Below, piece after piece: positions 27,439-34,953 of a stretch of 34,953 bases of DNA. The stretch is from IMG/VR virus record IMGVR_UViG_3300010373_000097, positions 1 through 34,953 of that record, one strand, 5' to 3'. Both the position numbers and the translations under genes were made by a program. A model generated the notes under the pieces. That model did no database searches, had not been told where the DNA came from, and saw nothing but the letters and a program-made list of their open reading frames with translations. Each line of letters opens with the position of its first letter. The stretch's first letter is position 1. The DNA is from a virus.

Positions 27439-29132
27439 TGGCTAATGAGCTGATCCCGGCACAAATCGCGAATGGCGGCACCGGCTCCGTCGGAGTGTCC
27501 GGCGTTCGCGCGCCCGACTACCGAGACGTGCAGGCCCCGGAGGGCGTGCGTACGGACTTACCAGACAACGGGGCTGCCATGCGTGCGGCTGCGCTGTCTG
27601 GGCTGTTCAAAGAATTCGAGGGAGTGAGCTCTGATGTCCTCAGTAAGACTGAACTCCAGGCGGGTACGCTCGCTGGTGCAGCCTCGGGTGCGACTGGAAG
27701 CCCGCAGTACAAAGCGGGACTCGCACGACTCACAACCTACGGGCAAGCCTTCAACAACGCCGCCACCGGCGCCTATGCGGTCGAAGCAGAGGCGCACATT
27801 GATGATACTGCGGCACGGCTTCGGGTTGAGGCAAACAATAACCCCCAGACCTTCTACGCCACCCTCACTGCCGCCCGAGACGCCGACATAAAGAACGCGC
27901 CGGCTATGGCCGTGCCGATGCTCACTGAGAAGTGGAACACGGTGCTGGCGAACGGCATGGCGGCGATCTCCGGCGATCAGGCGACCGAGCAGCGGAACCT
28001 CCAGCGCCAGACCTACAGCGTCGGCATCGATAGGCAGACGAGTCGCGTGGCGATCCTGCAAGGCTCGGCCAACCCCGAGGATCAGCTGAAGGCGCAGGAC
28101 GAGCAGGTCAAGCTCTCGCTTCTGATCGATGGCGGTAAGAACGCGGGCCTGTACAGCGAAGCCGAAGCGACGGCGATGCATAGCATTGCCGCGCGTACGA
28201 TCACGGCTCAGGTCTTCTCGACGCAGGTCGATCGTGAGCTTGCCAACCCGGATGGCGATCCGATGGCACTGGTCGATCGCTTCCGTAAGATGCATATCGA
28301 TAACCTCGCGGACCCGAATGCGCATCCGATCCTGGGTGAGGATGAGTTCAAAAAGCTCATGCAGGATGCGACGACCAAGATCCGTGAGTACCGCCTGACC
28401 GAGGAGATGGAGAGTGCGCGCGGCAAGGCGGCCGAGGCGGCGCGTCTCCAAGCGGGCGATGACAAGTACACGGAGCTTGCGCTTCGCGGTCAGCTGACCA
28501 ACAGCATGCTCGCCGATGCCGTGGCTTCACACAACCTCAAGAGTGAACGGGCGACTGCCTTGTCAGCTTGGCAGGTCAATCAGGTCAACAAGGAGCCGAA
28601 GAGTAATCCCGGCAACTATCTCAAAGCGCTGCACGATCCGGACATGCTTGATGTTGATGCGCTCGAACTGTCGTCGCGCTACAACCTCAACCAAGAAGAT
28701 ACGCTGAAGCTTTACAAAGAGCAGCAGAAGCAGATCACCGGCCTGGAGGGGACGCCCGAGTACAAGGATGCGTTCACTCAGATGAACGCGGCGCTCAAGA
28801 TCGCGCCAGGCACTCCGTCGGCGATGCTGACGGACGAGCAGAAGCTCGCGATCGTCAAAGCCAAGGCTGATTTCACCACGCGCATCAACACGGTCGATCC
28901 GGCGCACCGGCGGCAGCAGGCAGGCCCTGTCATGCAGCAGGTCATCGACGGCATCCACAAGACCGAGATGCAGAATCAGATCACTCAGCTCCAGAGCGAT
29001 AAGGACACCACGATGCGCCTCCACGGCCCCGGCGGTTCGGATAAGCAGTGGGATGCTAAGAAACTGAAGGCGTACATGGACGATAACGCTGCGCAGATCA
29101 AGGCGCTGCAGTCGCAGCTCTCGGGGAAGTAA
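27438..29132 (+). CDS. Internal virion protein (gp15-like position), 564 aa
   Basis: The ATG at 27438 overlaps the previous stop. It is almost entirely helical and charged with no membrane segment: MANELIPAQIANGGTGSVGV, a helical core (AEATAMHSIAARTITAQVFS), and a C-terminal charged end (KLKAYMDDNAAQIKALQSQ). Length and place between a gp14-like and two larger proteins fit T7 gp15, part of the ejected internal core that crosses the periplasm. The sequence itself is not recognisable as gp15, so this is by position. Confidence 0.65.
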   Translation: MANELIPAQIANGGTGSVGVSGVRAPDYRDVQAPEGVRTDLPDNGAAMRAAALSGLFKEFEGVSSDVLSKTELQAGTLAGAASGATGSPQYKAGLARLTTYGQAFNNAATGAYAVEAEAHIDDTAARLRVEANNNPQTFYATLTAARDADIKNAPAMAVPMLTEKWNTVLANGMAAISGDQATEQRNLQRQTYSVGIDRQTSRVAILQGSANPEDQLKAQDEQVKLSLLIDGGKNAGLYSEAEATAMHSIAARTITAQVFSTQVDRELANPDGDPMALVDRFRKMHIDNLADPNAHPILGEDEFKKLMQDATTKIREYRLTEEMESARGKAAEAARLQAGDDKYTELALRGQLTNSMLADAVASHNLKSERATALSAWQVNQVNKEPKSNPGNYLKALHDPDMLDVDALELSSRYNLNQEDTLKLYKEQQKQITGLEGTPEYKDAFTQMNAALKIAPGTPSAMLTDEQKLAIVKAKADFTTRINTVDPAHRRQQAGPVMQQVIDGIHKTEMQNQITQLQSDKDTTMRLHGPGGSDKQWDAKKLKAYMDDNAAQIKALQSQLSGK

Positions 29133-30842
29133 ATGGCCGTTCCTTCTGATTACGCAGCGCGAACGGCTGCCTGGAACCAGCAGTACGACCAGCAGCAGGC
29201 TGATGAAACGGCGAAAGCCCAGCAGGAACAACAGAAGGGCCAGGAGCCTTCGCTGTTGCAGCGGTTTGCATCTATCGGGCGGGTGTCCTTTCCTATGCTC
29301 GATACGGCGATTTCCGCCGCTGAGCACTTCGGCGACACGGCGTTCGGTAAATCGAAACTGGGGCGTGCCGACCGCGACGTTGCTAGTGGGTTGACCTCCG
29401 GAGCGGTAAACACGGCGGACTTTGTTCACTCTGTAGCCGACCATGTCGTGAACGTAGCGAAGGGGAGCACTACACCTAACGATGAGCTGGTGGAGGAGCA
29501 GATCTCGGGCGATAGCCGTGCCGCGGAAGATCGGATGCGTTCGCTCGAGGACCAGCCTGCCAGCAGCCCCATATGGGACCACGCCAAAGCTGCGGTTCTG
29601 GATTTCCGTGACGCGGTGGCGGTGAAGGACCCGACGCTCTCAGACAACCTGCTGCAAAGCGTTGCCCAGCTGGCGGGCCCGTTTGCTGCCTACAGTCGGG
29701 CCTTTGCAGGGTACCAAGGCATAGCCAACACGGTTGCCGCAGGCGCGGTCACCGATGCTACTGCGTTGGCGCCGAACGCGCCGCGCACGGCCGACCTGAT
29801 CGCCCTCGGGCAGCATACCGAAGGTCTGTTCGGCAAAGCGCTGCGCGCTATGGGTCCGTACGGGTTGAACGCATACATCAACTTCCTTGCGGCTGATCCG
29901 AACGACAGCGAAGCCGAAGCGCGCTTCAAGAACGTCCTAGACGGGATGAGCGCGAATCTGATCGCCGTGCCGCTAATGCACGCTGTCGGGACGACACTGA
30001 AGTACACGGCCCTCGGCACGCGCTACATGGTTGAGAACGGCGTCGGCAGCGCGGGCGATCTCGGGCCGAAGCCGCTCAGCATGCAGGAAGGGAAGGTCGG
30101 TTTTCACGGCACTCCGAACGCGCCTTTCAGTGAGTTCAATAACTCTCGAATCGGAAGCGGGCAGGGCGCGCAGTCGTTCGGGTACGGACATTACATCGCG
30201 GAAGCCGAGGGCACCGGGGAGACGTACCAAAAGTCGCTCTCTGGTCGTATGAACAACTCAGCCGCGCTTTCGGACGCGCAGTCAGCAGTAAAGCAGTTTG
30301 GCGGCGACAAGGTGCGAGCCTACCAAGAATTGACGGAGATGGCGGCCAAGGAAAAGGACGCCGGATTGCGCATGCGGATGCAGAACTCCGCTCGGATCAT
30401 CAAGAGCGGGAACGTCGACAACGGCAAGGGCAGTTTGCTGCGGGTTGAGATCGACGACAAGCACATCGCCAATATGGTCGATCTGGATAAGCCGCTCGCG
30501 AAACAGCCCGAGGTCCTCAGCAAGATCCCGATGAAGGATCAGAAGATCCTGCAGCAAGTGTTGGACGATCACGGCCAGGATCTTCAGCTCGGCGAGTTAA
30601 CGGGCAACGAATTCCGGCAGCTGATCGAGCGCGCCCACAACGAGAACTACCTACCAACGCCCGAAGGCAAGTTGTACGGCTCGGCTACGGGGAATGCAGC
30701 GGCGGATGCTTCCGAGTACCTGAGCAGCCGCGGCATTCCCGGGCACAAGTATCTCGATCGCGTTTCGCGTGTCACCGGCGAGGGCACACGCAACTACGTC
30801 GTGTTCGACGGCAAGCACATCAAGGTTCTGGGGAAGAAGTAA
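29133..30842 (+). CDS. Internal virion protein with C-terminal ADP-ribosyltransferase-like domain
   Basis: The ATG at 29133 follows GGGGAAG and abuts the previous stop. Residues 1-310 are helical virion-type sequence with a hydrophobic stretch (NLIAVPLMHAVGTTLKYTAL). From about residue 320 the protein reads VGFHGTPNAPFSEFNNSRIG, SFGYGHYIAEAEGTGETYQK and, at the end, GIPGHKYLDRVSR plus GTRNYVVFDGKHIKVLG. This is the pattern of the ART-PolyVal domain of phage polyvalent proteins, with His325 and Tyr354 as candidate NAD-site residues. Being in the ejected-protein block, it may enter the host with the DNA and ADP-ribosylate targets. Confidence 0.75.
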   Translation: MAVPSDYAARTAAWNQQYDQQQADETAKAQQEQQKGQEPSLLQRFASIGRVSFPMLDTAISAAEHFGDTAFGKSKLGRADRDVASGLTSGAVNTADFVHSVADHVVNVAKGSTTPNDELVEEQISGDSRAAEDRMRSLEDQPASSPIWDHAKAAVLDFRDAVAVKDPTLSDNLLQSVAQLAGPFAAYSRAFAGYQGIANTVAAGAVTDATALAPNAPRTADLIALGQHTEGLFGKALRAMGPYGLNAYINFLAADPNDSEAEARFKNVLDGMSANLIAVPLMHAVGTTLKYTALGTRYMVENGVGSAGDLGPKPLSMQEGKVGFHGTPNAPFSEFNNSRIGSGQGAQSFGYGHYIAEAEGTGETYQKSLSGRMNNSAALSDAQSAVKQFGGDKVRAYQELTEMAAKEKDAGLRMRMQNSARIIKSGNVDNGKGSLLRVEIDDKHIANMVDLDKPLAKQPEVLSKIPMKDQKILQQVLDDHGQDLQLGELTGNEFRQLIERAHNENYLPTPEGKLYGSATGNAAADASEYLSSRGIPGHKYLDRVSRVTGEGTRNYVVFDGKHIKVLGKK

Positions 30843-30845
30843 GCC

Positions 30846-33800
30846 ATGCCAGATTTCGGTTTAACAGAAGCGTTGGCGGCGGCCCTCAAAGCGACCGGCC
30901 GCGGGGCCGACGAAGCCGGCTCTGTGATGCGTCCTGGTGAACGTGCGCTCGCCGCGCAGGCTGCCAAGACGGGTCCGGCTGCTCCGGCCGTGCCCATCGC
31001 CTCGGCGCCCCTGGAGGCTGTAAAGCCGCCCGGTAGCATCCAGGCGCCGCAGATCAACCCGTCGGTGCCCGCGGGCGACGTGCCCGCTGCGCAGTCTCCA
31101 CAGGTCGCTGCGGCAGCCGATAACAGCGTCCCGGCGCCTGAGCCGGTTGCCCAGCAGACGGCTGATGGGATGCCGCCCTCGGGCGCTCCCGCGGCCCCAG
31201 AGACGCCTGTAGCCCCGCAGACGCCGGCTCCGACGCTGGACACGGCTGACCCGCGCAAGGCTGCCATGCCGCCGACGGAGGCCCCGGCACCGGTGGACGA
31301 CGTCAAGGCTGCGGCCACTCGCTTCGTGCAAGCGAATTTGACAGAAGTCAAGGGGTCAATCGACATGACCCACATGCCGAACGTCGACGTGATGCAGTCG
31401 CCGGACGGTATGAAGGCTGCGATTTTGCAGGTCGCGAACGACAACCGGGAGGCGATTGAAGCCTCGCGCGGTACAGCGGCGACGCACGATCAGTTGATCG
31501 GTCTGGCACAAGACCTGTCGATGGATCCGAAGCTGCTCCAGCAACGCTTCGATCAGGAGTTCGGTCCGGTCGCGGATGTCGCTTCCGGCGATCAACGACG
31601 CGCCACGATCCTTTCCGCTCGAATCATCGAGCAGAACATCACGGGCAATCTTTTAGCGCTGTCCGACAAGGTCATCAACGGCACGGCAACGCCCGACGAG
31701 ATCATCCAGTGGACGCAGCATGAGCAAGCGCTCACCGGTTGGATCACTCGCCTGGCAGGCGGCGGTGCTGAGTCCGGTCGCGATCTGAACACTTTCGGCA
31801 TTCATGTGGACGGCACGCTGGATCCCGCGGTCCGCAAGCACATCGCTGACATCATCGCGAATCAGGATCTGACGATGCAGCAGCGCGCGGCGGCGATCCG
31901 GATGGCCGGCAGCCCGAGCGGCATTGCGCAGATTACTCAAGGCTCGGCGTGGCTGCGTGGAAGTAAGTACGCCTACAACCTGCTGTCGCGAGTATTCATC
32001 AACGGAATCCTCTCGGGCACCACCGCCTTCAAGGTGCTCTGGAACAATACGATCAACCTCGGCATCAACGCGGGCGACATCGGCGTGGGCGCGACCTACG
32101 GGCACCTCGCCGCGTACCTCGGTCGCTATCCGACGGCAGAAGAGGGTGCAGCGTACGAGGATGCCATCGCGAATCTGCACGGCATGATATCGGGCGTAGC
32201 CGATGGCTTCCGGGTCGCGGGTCGGGTGCTCAAGACCGGCATCTCGCTGGACAAGGTGACGCGCGCGGCTGAGACCGGCGCGGGCGGCCTTGAAGCGAAT
32301 GCGGGCAAACCGACCACATTCGCACAGTTCTTCCCGGGGCAAGCTGATACGTTCTTCGGGCGCATCGCCAAGCGGCTCGACACGGTGGTCGATTTCCCCG
32401 GTCGCGTCGTGGCAGCCGTGGACGATCTGGATAAGACGATCGGCTACCGCGGCTATCTCACCATGATGACTATGAAGGAGATCCGCGCGCAGATGGCCGC
32501 AGGCACGCTGCTGCCAGGCGATGCCGAACAGGCTGTGCGCGAGATGATGCAGCACCCGACTCCCGAGATGGAGCAGGCGGCTGAGGACTGGGCGCACCGA
32601 CAGACCTTTCAGACGCCCTGGACTCCGGGCGGCGCCGGCGAAGCCTTCCAGACGTTCCTGAACAAGGCACCGCCGCTTCGCTTCATCTTCCCGTTCATGC
32701 GCACGGCGACGAACATTTTCAAGCAGAGCTTCGTTGAGCGCACGCCGCTGGCAGTCCTCTCGGCACGACTGCGCCAGCAGATCGCCGCGGGCGGCATGGA
32801 AGCCGACATCGCCAAGGGACGCATCGCGACCGGCACTGCCTTCACTTCCATGATGGCCTGGATGGCGATCAACGATCGCATCACCGGCGGGGCACCGAAG
32901 GACGCCAAAGAGCGAATGATGTGGGAAGCGGATGGCCGCCAGCCCTACTCGATCCGCGTGACCAATCCGATCACCGGCAAGGACGAGTGGATGTCCTACC
33001 AGTGGTTCGAGCCGATCGCATCGCTTGCCGGGGCGACGGCCGACGCGGTGAAGGTGCTTTCGTACATTCACGGCGATAGCGAGTACGACTCGCTGCAACC
33101 GCACGATGCATGGGCGAACCTTGCGATTGCACACATCGTTGGGGCCGTGATCGAGAACGTCGGCAACAAGACCTTCATGCAGGGTGCGGCCGCGTTCTCG
33201 GAGATGTACAACGATCCCAAGCGGGCGTTTGGCATGTGGGCCGATCAGATGGGCGCGAACATGATGCCCTATAGCGGACTCACCAAAGAGATCCGCAACT
33301 TCCAAGATCCGTATCTGCGTCAGGCGTACACGCTGATGGATAAGATCACGGACGACCTGCCGACCATCTACGGCAAGCTCGGCAGCAAGACGCTGAATGC
33401 CCGACTCGACTTCTTCGGTCAGCCGCGCGTTCGTCAGGGCAACAACTCGCTCCTCGGCCCGCTCACCCCGATACCGGCCTCGGATGCGAAGAACGATGCG
33501 GTGATCAAAGAGCTCGGCGATCTGATGGACAAGACGCAGAGCGTATCGATCACGATGCCGACGAAGCAGCTCGCCCTCGGTGGCAGCGGCACAGGGATCG
33601 AAGGTGGGCAGGGCATGCGCCTGAACCCCGATGAGTACAACGACTATGTGCACCTCTCGAGGAGCGAGCCGGTGTTCAAGAACGGCACGCAGACGCTGCA
33701 CGATCGTCTAGCCGAGACCTTCAAGTCGCCCACCTATCAGAGTTTGAGCCCTGCCGAGCGGCACGATGTCGTCAAGCAGATTATCAGCAGCGCCGACAAG

Positions 33801-33896
33801 ATCGGTGCGCAGCGTTTGTGGCAGATGAACGATGGTTTCCGCGAGCGCATGCAGGCATGGACCGCGGAAAAGAACCGCATCAAATACGGACAGTGA
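30846..33896 (+). CDS. Large internal virion/ejection protein (gp16-like position), 1016 aa
   Basis: The ATG at 30846 follows GGGGAAGAAG. Residues 40-150 are a Pro/Ala-rich linker. Then come a helical region, a middle part with hydrophobic segments (NLLSRVFINGILSGTTAF and NTINLGINAGDIGVGATYG), and motif PLRFIFPFMRTATNIFKQSF. The C-terminal third contains DEWMSYQWFEPIASLAG and ends in a charged helix. Length, position and the PF-RTatNIfKqs motif fit large ejected core proteins of podophages that form the transenvelope channel. No transglycosylase motif is evident. Confidence 0.7.
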   Translation: MPDFGLTEALAAALKATGRGADEAGSVMRPGERALAAQAAKTGPAAPAVPIASAPLEAVKPPGSIQAPQINPSVPAGDVPAAQSPQVAAAADNSVPAPEPVAQQTADGMPPSGAPAAPETPVAPQTPAPTLDTADPRKAAMPPTEAPAPVDDVKAAATRFVQANLTEVKGSIDMTHMPNVDVMQSPDGMKAAILQVANDNREAIEASRGTAATHDQLIGLAQDLSMDPKLLQQRFDQEFGPVADVASGDQRRATILSARIIEQNITGNLLALSDKVINGTATPDEIIQWTQHEQALTGWITRLAGGGAESGRDLNTFGIHVDGTLDPAVRKHIADIIANQDLTMQQRAAAIRMAGSPSGIAQITQGSAWLRGSKYAYNLLSRVFINGILSGTTAFKVLWNNTINLGINAGDIGVGATYGHLAAYLGRYPTAEEGAAYEDAIANLHGMISGVADGFRVAGRVLKTGISLDKVTRAAETGAGGLEANAGKPTTFAQFFPGQADTFFGRIAKRLDTVVDFPGRVVAAVDDLDKTIGYRGYLTMMTMKEIRAQMAAGTLLPGDAEQAVREMMQHPTPEMEQAAEDWAHRQTFQTPWTPGGAGEAFQTFLNKAPPLRFIFPFMRTATNIFKQSFVERTPLAVLSARLRQQIAAGGMEADIAKGRIATGTAFTSMMAWMAINDRITGGAPKDAKERMMWEADGRQPYSIRVTNPITGKDEWMSYQWFEPIASLAGATADAVKVLSYIHGDSEYDSLQPHDAWANLAIAHIVGAVIENVGNKTFMQGAAAFSEMYNDPKRAFGMWADQMGANMMPYSGLTKEIRNFQDPYLRQAYTLMDKITDDLPTIYGKLGSKTLNARLDFFGQPRVRQGNNSLLGPLTPIPASDAKNDAVIKELGDLMDKTQSVSITMPTKQLALGGSGTGIEGGQGMRLNPDEYNDYVHLSRSEPVFKNGTQTLHDRLAETFKSPTYQSLSPAERHDVVKQIISSADKIGAQRLWQMNDGFRERMQAWTAEKNRIKYGQ

Positions 33897-33907
33897 GTAT
33901 CTAATCA

Positions 33908-34953
33908 ATGGGCATCCCCGCAATCCTCAGTGACGTTCCGGCGCAGACCCCGTACGTTCAGTACATAGCGACCAGCAACCAGACGGTCTTCTCGTATCCG
34001 TTTGCGATCACGCAGGACTCAGACCTGATTGTCGTTGTCAACGGTGTTACGTTGTCAACTGACAACGGTTACACGCTGAGCGGGGTCGGCAACGATACCG
34101 GCGGGAACGTTACTTTCACTACCGGTCAGACGGCCGGCGCGATCGTCACGGTTTACCGCGACATCCCGATAGAACGTCTGACTCAGATCGCGCAGAACTC
34201 GGGCTTCTCGAGCACGGTGTTCAACGCCGAGTTCAACAACATCTACCTGCTTCTGCAGCAGCTGGAGAATCAATTTGACTTCGTGCTGACGATCCCGAAC
34301 ACGAACAATCCGGCGCCGACCGTAGTACTCACCCCCGGGTCATACGCCAACAAATACCTGGCATTCGACGGTAATGGCAACCCGACGCCTGCACAGCTCA
34401 CCTCCAGCGGTTCGATAACCGCAGCGATTTTGGGCGGACTTCTCTATCCCCAGACGGCCGCAGAAATCTCCGCGGGCGTCACCCCCTCCAACTACGCGTA
34501 CCCATCAGGTGACCCGCGCCGCTACGGTGCCGCGCTCGACGGTGTTTCCGATGACACGGGTGCGCTGACTAACTGGGCGAAGGTGGGAGGGAACCTGACA
34601 TTCCCGATCGTGGCGACTGCCTTGATCTCCGCGGCAATCCCGCTCGTCAGCAACACGACTATTACGGCTGTTAAGGGTGCGGTGATTCAGACCGCTACGC
34701 ACGACATTTCGATGTTCCAGGCGACATCGCAGAACGACATCACAATTAAAGGTCTGCACTTTAAGCAGACATCCGCAGGAACAGGAGCAAACATCGGCGG
34801 CATTGACTTGATCACATGCACCGATTGCGTGATTGAGAATTGCGAGTTCGAGGGCATGCAGTGGGCCGGCATACGGGCGAGCGGCACGGTGCGCTGCACA
34901 TTCCGCGGCAACAACATCCACGACGTGCTCGGATCGGGGCAGGACTCGGGGGA
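33908..34953 (+). CDS. Tail fibre/spike, N-terminal part (runs off the right edge)
   Basis: The frame opens at the ATG at 33908 and has no stop before the window ends, so about 348 residues are visible. The N-terminal part (residues 1-130) has IATSNQTVFSYPFAITQDSD, DNGYTLSGVGNDTGGNVTFT and VFNAEFNNIYLLLQQLENQF, the pattern of tail-fibre head-binding domains of podophages. From about residue 200, DPRRYGAALDGVSDDTGAL begins a pectate-lyase-like beta-helix (repeated short Asn/Cys/Ile turns such as CTDCVIENCEFEG). Such spikes bind or degrade host polysaccharide. Confidence 0.8.
   Translation, partial: MGIPAILSDVPAQTPYVQYIATSNQTVFSYPFAITQDSDLIVVVNGVTLSTDNGYTLSGVGNDTGGNVTFTTGQTAGAIVTVYRDIPIERLTQIAQNSGFSSTVFNAEFNNIYLLLQQLENQFDFVLTIPNTNNPAPTVVLTPGSYANKYLAFDGNGNPTPAQLTSSGSITAAILGGLLYPQTAAEISAGVTPSNYAYPSGDPRRYGAALDGVSDDTGALTNWAKVGGNLTFPIVATALISAAIPLVSNTTITAVKGAVIQTATHDISMFQATSQNDITIKGLHFKQTSAGTGANIGGIDLITCTDCVIENCEFEGMQWAGIRASGTVRCTFRGNNIHDVLGSGQDSG

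Noticed and set aside
1-34953. CRISPR arrays, rRNA, tRNA genes and insertion sequences
   Set aside because: I saw no regularly spaced repeat/spacer pattern, no cloverleaf, and no transposase other than the serine recombinase.

Overview
This window looks like part of a temperate podophage or prophage from a GC-rich proteobacterium. I infer a Burkholderiales- or Xanthomonadales-like host from base composition and protein style only; no host gene is visible. The phage reading rests on a portal, scaffold, capsid, tail-tube A/B, internal virion protein and tail-spike order typical of T7-like short-tailed virions. Temperate life is suggested by a small serine recombinase and a Cro/CI-like regulator with a palindromic operator.

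Layout. (1) 1-3396, minus strand: a leftward operon of overlapping genes (hypotheticals, a DUF3102-like protein, a SleB-type cell wall hydrolase, a short AEP-type primase, then several tiny membrane proteins running off the left edge). (2) 3397-3951: a control region with a 24-bp inverted repeat, the helix-turn-helix regulator on the plus strand, and a terminator hairpin. (3) 3976-7103, minus strand: five blocks of exactly two translationally coupled genes, the last encoding a 37-residue membrane peptide and the serine recombinase. Consecutive blocks are separated by a conserved hairpin element of about 46 nt whose flanks are constant and whose stem changes with compensating substitutions. (4) 7104-8342: a 1.2-kb gene-free divergent region with an iteron-like ATGCTCCA array, a long hairpin, AT-rich tracts, and promoter/operator candidates. 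(5) 8343-9793, plus strand: lysis and membrane genes (holin candidate, 35-residue membrane peptide, Rz with an embedded Rz1, and two small exported or membrane proteins) without an endolysin. (6) 9793-18847: packaging and head genes (terminase subunits, portal, scaffold, major capsid), with an endonuclease VII-like HNH gene and an unusual histidine phosphatase between them. (7) 18899-23658: small hypotheticals plus a carbohydrate module (two paralogous DxD glycosyltransferases, an NAD-dependent sugar epimerase, a GT2 enzyme, a Rossmann-like protein and a second endonuclease VII-like gene). (8) 23655-34953: tail tube A and B, four internal/ejected virion proteins (one ending in an ADP-ribosyltransferase-like domain), and the start of a tail spike.

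How it fits together: the regulator probably controls the leftward operon, which carries replication and accessory genes and the only visible muralytic enzyme. The rightward unit makes lysis, packaging, head and tail proteins. The sugar genes would modify the host surface or the virion. The structured-element two-gene array and the putative injected ADP-ribosyltransferase are the most novel parts. All family assignments come from reading motifs by eye; no searches were run.
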